Part shown: positions 60,322-64,000 of the stretch, piece after piece
How positions within the stretch are numbered: the stretch's first letter is position 1
Layout of the letters: each line of letters begins with the position of its first letter
Source of the DNA: a virus
Direction: 5' to 3' (one strand)
IMG/VR virus record: IMGVR_UViG_3300020057_000001
Span: 96,072-160,071 of that record
DNA length: 64,000 nt
Translations under genes and position numbers: made by a program
The notes under the pieces: generated by a model
Database searches by the model: none
Seen by the model: the letters and a program-made list of their open reading frames with translations, nothing else
Told to the model about the DNA's origin: nothing

Positions 60322-61401
60322 ATGGCGGTTTTCGACGTATCAAAGCTCGTACAAGCAGGAATGGACGCTTTTAAAAACAAAGGGCGTGGCGAAGAGGGCG
60401 TTATCGACATGTCGTATGCCGAGATCTTCGACGACTTACGATCCGACCTGTTCGATTCGAAGACGCAAAAAGCGTTTTACACAGTCAAAGCCAAGAACTG
60501 GCACCAAACCTACCCCTACAGGTTCGTGATTCGACTCGGCGGCGCTCAGTTTATTTACGCGCTACCTATTCCCCCAAGTTCTTATAATGTCTCGACTATC
60601 ATTCCCTCCAGAGCTACCGCAACTTTGGGCGGCGTGGTCGAAGAATCCAGCGAAGTCGTATTCTTCAACATCTCCATGCAGGGTACCTTTGGGCAAGCTA
60701 TTTCTAAACAGCGAGGTGAGACCCCTGCGGGTCGCTCTGACGAGTTTAGAAAAGTCTTTACAAGCGGCGGTCTCCTAGGTTCTGCTTTATCGACTTTGGC
60801 AAACACCGCAGGAAACCTCATTAAAGCCGCAACGTTGCAACTAAACCTGCTCGAACTTTTAGGGAATGCGCAACTTCCGTACTCCTCGTCGTTCGTGAAC
60901 GCGGATACCGCACCGTCAGAGGGCCTTATAGGCGACGTAATTAGCTCCGTGTCAAACATATTCAATCCCCCTGGAGCCAGTGATCCCACTAAGCTCACCA
61001 CCACCGGCGGTAACGGATTTACCGAAGTACACGCCTTTCAAAACTTTTTGCTCGCGTATCAAAAACTCGCTGCTAAAAGCCCAGGAGACTACAGCCTGCA
61101 CTTTCAAAATATAAAAGATAATTGCGAATGGCGATGTATTCTTGCTTCTCCCCCGACGTTTTCAAAAAACGCTCAGCGACCGTTTATCTACGACTACGCA
61201 CTCACTTTGTCCGCGTGGAATCTCCGACAGCTCGACGAGGTAGTTCCGCCCATTGACCGTTTCGGTCCAGGAGGCGACCTTTCCGACATAACATCCGCTT
61301 CTGCTACCGGCGCTTTTACCAAAATGGCTAACCTTGGTGCCACAGTATCCAAAGCACTGAAAAACCCCGCGTCTCTCCTGAAGATTAGGAGCATCGGCTA
61401 A
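60322..61401 (+). CDS. Baseplate protein, 359 residues
   Basis: ATG follows GAGGTG. The product has mixed strands (FVIRLGGAQFIYALPIPP, EVVFFNISMQGTFGQ) and a C-terminal region with YDYALTLSAWNLRQLDEV. It sits between spike and gp25-like genes, within the hub and wedge group. A peripheral hub or wedge connector is likely from position. The stop overlaps the next start (TAATG). Confidence 0.6.
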   Translation: MAVFDVSKLVQAGMDAFKNKGRGEEGVIDMSYAEIFDDLRSDLFDSKTQKAFYTVKAKNWHQTYPYRFVIRLGGAQFIYALPIPPSSYNVSTIIPSRATATLGGVVEESSEVVFFNISMQGTFGQAISKQRGETPAGRSDEFRKVFTSGGLLGSALSTLANTAGNLIKAATLQLNLLELLGNAQLPYSSSFVNADTAPSEGLIGDVISSVSNIFNPPGASDPTKLTTTGGNGFTEVHAFQNFLLAYQKLAAKSPGDYSLHFQNIKDNCEWRCILASPPTFSKNAQRPFIYDYALTLSAWNLRQLDEVVPPIDRFGPGGDLSDITSASATGAFTKMANLGATVSKALKNPASLLKIRSIG

Positions 61402-62948
61402 TGGCATTCTCAAACGTCTTTCAAATCATCAAAGACCTTACTCTATACCTTGGGCGTCAAGCGGGACTTCCGCCTACGTTTGACCTGCTGCCGCAAATAG
61501 CCCAAAACCGCTGGCCTTGGTTTTGTGCTCAGTGGCAACCTACTCTAAAGAGACAAATCTTCGCCGTCGCTGCGGGGGACGAGCAACTTACTGTGCTCGC
61601 AAACCGATTGCAGCGTGACGTGGCAACGTACAATCTGGGAGCTACTGCCTACAACCCTTTTGCTTCATCGACAAGGTTTGCTGAGTACCAACCCCTTCTA
61701 GCCTCTATTTCACTTACGGACATTCAACCAGACGTGAATGAACAGCTAACGGTAAACCTTGAGCTGCAACGTATCGGTAAGTTCACGCTGGATACGTTTC
61801 TGTTAATGCGTTCTGCTCTTAAAAAACAAAACACAATCGCCACACAAGAAATAGGGTTGGGGGACGCAGACGCAAATAGAGTGACAGGCTTACCCACGGT
61901 ATTGTCCCAAAGATCCGCACGCACGGACGACTACTATCAGCTCCAGTCGTTGTTTGAAATCGAAGAAACGCTCGACCAAATCATTTACGACTTTAAGCGC
62001 ACGTCCGTGCAAAAGAGCCCTAATTTACTAGCTGCGGCAAACGCAAATATTACGGGTGGGTCCGCCGTAAGAATTAGAGAATCTTGGCGAACCTTTGTGG
62101 GGGTGCCCTTTTACCAATCTTTAGAAGTGATGGCTCAGCGTTATATGGGTTCCACCAATTTGTGGTACGAACTGGTTACCGTAAACAACTTACAGGCACC
62201 TTATGTAGATGAATCGGGTATTAAATATCTTTTAAAAGCACCCGGCGCTGGCTTGAGCCTGCGTATTTCTTCAGATGCAATGACGCGAGTAAGGGTAGGT
62301 GCAAAGGTTCGTATTGGTTCTTTGACCAAACAAGCAGAAACACGGTTTATAGATAGAGTTGTCGAAAACTTAGATACCACTATTACTCTTTATCTTTCGG
62401 GCGAACCTACCCTCGCATCTTTCAAAACCACTGAACAAGCATATGTACGCGCGTTTGCGCCGGACACCGTAAACTCCGATTCGTTTATTAAGATTCCTCT
62501 AGACGTAGGGTCAGGCACTCAAAGCTTACCTGCACCGAAAGCCGATGTGTTAAAGCGGCTCGACAACGCATTAAGGGCGTTTGGGGTAGACGCGCTCAGG
62601 GCAGAAAACACAGGCGACCTTCTTATCGACAGCGGTGACTTTGCGCTCTCGTATGGAATTGCGAACGTGAGACAGAGTGTCCTTCAGGTACTAAGAACAA
62701 ACCCTGGCGAACTTCCGTTTCACCCAAGGTTTGGTTTACCGGTAGAACCGGGAGACACTTGGACAGCATCGGTAGATGAAGGGCTTATTATTGCAGAACT
62801 TATACAGAACTCTATTCGCGCTGACGGTAGGTATTCATTCGTTATTGTGAGAAGCATTGTGACTACCGGATCTTCTGTGTCCATAGACCTGTTAGTGGGT
62901 GTACCTGGAGCTGACACTGCTATTCCATTAAGTTTTGTTTCAAATTAA
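61401..62948 (+). CDS. Baseplate wedge protein: LysM-like plus gp25-like domain
   Basis: This 515-residue protein has a LysM-like unit near 235-270 (FYQSLEVMAQRYMGSTNLWYEL then NNLQAPY), a middle strand domain, and a C-terminal gp25/GpW-type domain near 410-515 (LSYGIANVRQSVLQVL, TNPGELPFHPRFGLP, SSVSIDLLVGVPG). gp25-like proteins join wedges to the sheath base and start sheath assembly. The fusion with a LysM-like unit resembles tail-system proteins that link hub and wedge. It meets the leftward ankyrin gene tail to tail, overlapping by four bases. Confidence 0.8.
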   Translation: MAFSNVFQIIKDLTLYLGRQAGLPPTFDLLPQIAQNRWPWFCAQWQPTLKRQIFAVAAGDEQLTVLANRLQRDVATYNLGATAYNPFASSTRFAEYQPLLASISLTDIQPDVNEQLTVNLELQRIGKFTLDTFLLMRSALKKQNTIATQEIGLGDADANRVTGLPTVLSQRSARTDDYYQLQSLFEIEETLDQIIYDFKRTSVQKSPNLLAAANANITGGSAVRIRESWRTFVGVPFYQSLEVMAQRYMGSTNLWYELVTVNNLQAPYVDESGIKYLLKAPGAGLSLRISSDAMTRVRVGAKVRIGSLTKQAETRFIDRVVENLDTTITLYLSGEPTLASFKTTEQAYVRAFAPDTVNSDSFIKIPLDVGSGTQSLPAPKADVLKRLDNALRAFGVDALRAENTGDLLIDSGDFALSYGIANVRQSVLQVLRTNPGELPFHPRFGLPVEPGDTWTASVDEGLIIAELIQNSIRADGRYSFVIVRSIVTTGSSVSIDLLVGVPGADTAIPLSFVSN

Positions 62949-63325
62949 ATAAGTTGTCTTACAACTTTAGGGTCAGAGTGCGGTATTAAAAACTGTACTA
63001 TTTCGAAGTGACCATTCTCAGCAGCCCAGCGCAAAGCCTCAGAATAGTGAGCTTTAGGGTCGGAATGCGGTAGCAAAAACTTAACTATTTCTAAGTGACC
63101 ATTACCGGCAGCTACGCGAAAAGCCTGAGAACCATAAGCTTTAGGGTTAGCGTGCGGTAGTAAAAACTGCATTACTTCTAAATGACCGTTCAAAGCAGCC
63201 AAGCGCAAAGCCTCAGAATCTGAGCCTTTAGGGTCAACGAGCCTTGTTTCCACCAATCGCTTTACTGTCTCTAAATCGCCACTTTCGACTGCGTCCCAAA
63301 ATTCATCTTGATAATTCATACGCAC
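62945..63325 (-). CDS. Ankyrin repeat protein, leftward
   Basis: The 126-residue protein begins with an acidic N-terminus DEFWDAVESGDLETVKRLV and has three 29-residue units with AALNGHLEVMQFLLP, AAGNGHLEIVKFLLP and AAENGHFEIVQFLIP, ending DPKVVRQLI. Ankyrin repeats are normally 33 residues; these lack four, as is common in phage and giant-virus relatives. It follows the next ankyrin gene after one base, so both are one transcript. Confidence 0.85.
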   Translation of the reverse strand: MRMNYQDEFWDAVESGDLETVKRLVETRLVDPKGSDSEALRLAALNGHLEVMQFLLPHANPKAYGSQAFRVAAGNGHLEIVKFLLPHSDPKAHYSEALRWAAENGHFEIVQFLIPHSDPKVVRQLI

Positions 63326-63326
63326 C

Positions 63327-64000
63327 TCAGATAAATTGTCTTACCACTTCAGGGTCGGAGTACGGGAGTAAAAACTGTACTACTTCTAAGTGCCCGTTCT
63401 CAGCAGCCGAGCGAAAAGCCTCAGAATCTTGAGCTTTAGGGTCGGAGTACGGTAGTAAAAACTGTACTACGTCTAAGTGCCCGTTCTCAGCAGCCGAGCG
63501 AAAAGCCTGAGAGCTATAAATTTTAGGGTCGGAATGCGGAAGTAAAAACTTAACTACTTCTACATGACCATTCTTAGCAGCCCAACGCAATGCCGCAGAT
63601 TCGTAAACTTTAGGAGCGGAGTATGGTAGTAAAAACTTAACCATTTCTAAGTGACCGTAAGCCGCAGCCGAGCGAAAAGCCTCAGATTCACACGCTTGTG
63701 GGTCGGAGTACGGGAGTAAAAACTGTACTACGTCTAAATGACCATTCTTAGCAGCCCAGCGAAAAGCCTGAGAACTATAAACTTCAGGGTCGGAATGCGG
63801 AAGTAAAAACTTAACTACTTTTAAGTGACCATTCTCAGCAGCCGAGCGAAAAGCCTGAGAATTGTAAGCTTTGGGGTCGGAATGCGGAAGTAAAAACTTA
63901 ACTACTTTTAAGTGACCATTCTCAGCAGCCGAGCGAAAAGCCTGAGAATTGTAAGCTTTGGGGTCGGAATGCGGAAGTAAAAACTTAACTACTTTTAAGT
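63327..64000 (-). CDS. Ankyrin repeat protein, partial at right edge
   Basis: The frame is open from the edge (position 64000) to the stop at 63327, so the true start is outside; an internal ATG at 63644 is unlikely to be the start because repeats continue without a break to the right. At least seven 29-residue units are visible, each with AFRSAAENGHL..V.FLLP and SDP, ending DPEVVRQFI. The C-terminal RQFI matches the other four ankyrin-like proteins in the window. Function unknown; protein binding is expected. Confidence 0.85.
   Translation of the reverse strand, partial: LKVVKFLLPHSDPKAYNSQAFRSAAENGHLKVVKFLLPHSDPKAYNSQAFRSAAENGHLKVVKFLLPHSDPEVYSSQAFRWAAKNGHLDVVQFLLPYSDPQACESEAFRSAAAYGHLEMVKFLLPYSAPKVYESAALRWAAKNGHVEVVKFLLPHSDPKIYSSQAFRSAAENGHLDVVQFLLPYSDPKAQDSEAFRSAAENGHLEVVQFLLPYSDPEVVRQFI
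63841..64000 (-). repeat. 87-bp perfect tandem duplication in ankyrin gene
   Basis: The unit at 63841-63927 is identical to 63928-64000 as far as the window goes, so at least one ankyrin unit was duplicated very recently. Confidence 0.9.

Overview
The window is part of a large tailed double-stranded DNA bacteriophage genome with a contractile (myovirus-type) tail. The tail sheath, several tube-like proteins, a tape measure, hub, spike and gp25-like baseplate genes support this, together with a major capsid candidate and phage-type replication genes. Genes are dense, start after strong Shine-Dalgarno sites, and often overlap by ATGA or TAATG. I cannot name the host. I see no tRNA, integrase, terminase or portal; these must lie outside or be unrecognisable here.

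Layout. Positions 1-13,982 are a leftward replication block: a DNA polymerase family A gene running off the left edge, a membrane-anchored lytic transglycosylase, Rad50/SbcC- and Mre11/SbcD-like recombination nuclease subunits, a second metallophosphoesterase, a DnaQ-like exonuclease, a GroEL-like chaperonin interrupted by an intein, an SSB-like OB-fold protein, and a winged-helix protein. Positions 13,983-14,682 are non-coding, with KpnI-like GGTACC boxes, three 28-bp-spaced direct repeats, a GC hairpin and an AT-rich tract; this is the best candidate for a replication origin and for the divergent promoter region. From 14,683 to 62,948 everything of substance reads rightward: virion genes, a nucleotide-metabolism pair (dNMP kinase and class II ribonucleotide reductase), a scaffold-like protein, five giant repeat proteins (22,914-38,701), connector-like genes, the major capsid, a free-standing homing endonuclease, dUTPase, then sheath, tubes, chaperones, tape measure and baseplate. 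The last kilobase is leftward ankyrin-type genes that run off the right edge.

Two features stand out. First, the chaperonin gene carries a 327-residue intein with an N-terminal proline and the W-C-T signature of class 3 inteins, placed inside the GDGTTT nucleotide-binding motif; the spliced product would be 549 residues, the normal GroEL length. Second, a 15.8-kb tandem family of five proteins (835-1,578 residues) shares a PcfJ-like His-Cys domain followed by 12-18 solenoid repeats of 26 or 28 residues. Variation within the repeats is concentrated at fixed positions, and near-identical blocks have moved between copies. This looks like a modular, recombining recognition or ejected-protein family whose function I cannot assign.

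How the genes fit together: the left arm copies and repairs DNA, the metabolism genes supply nucleotides, and the right arm builds the capsid and contractile tail. Functional calls rest on motifs read by eye; no database search was run.
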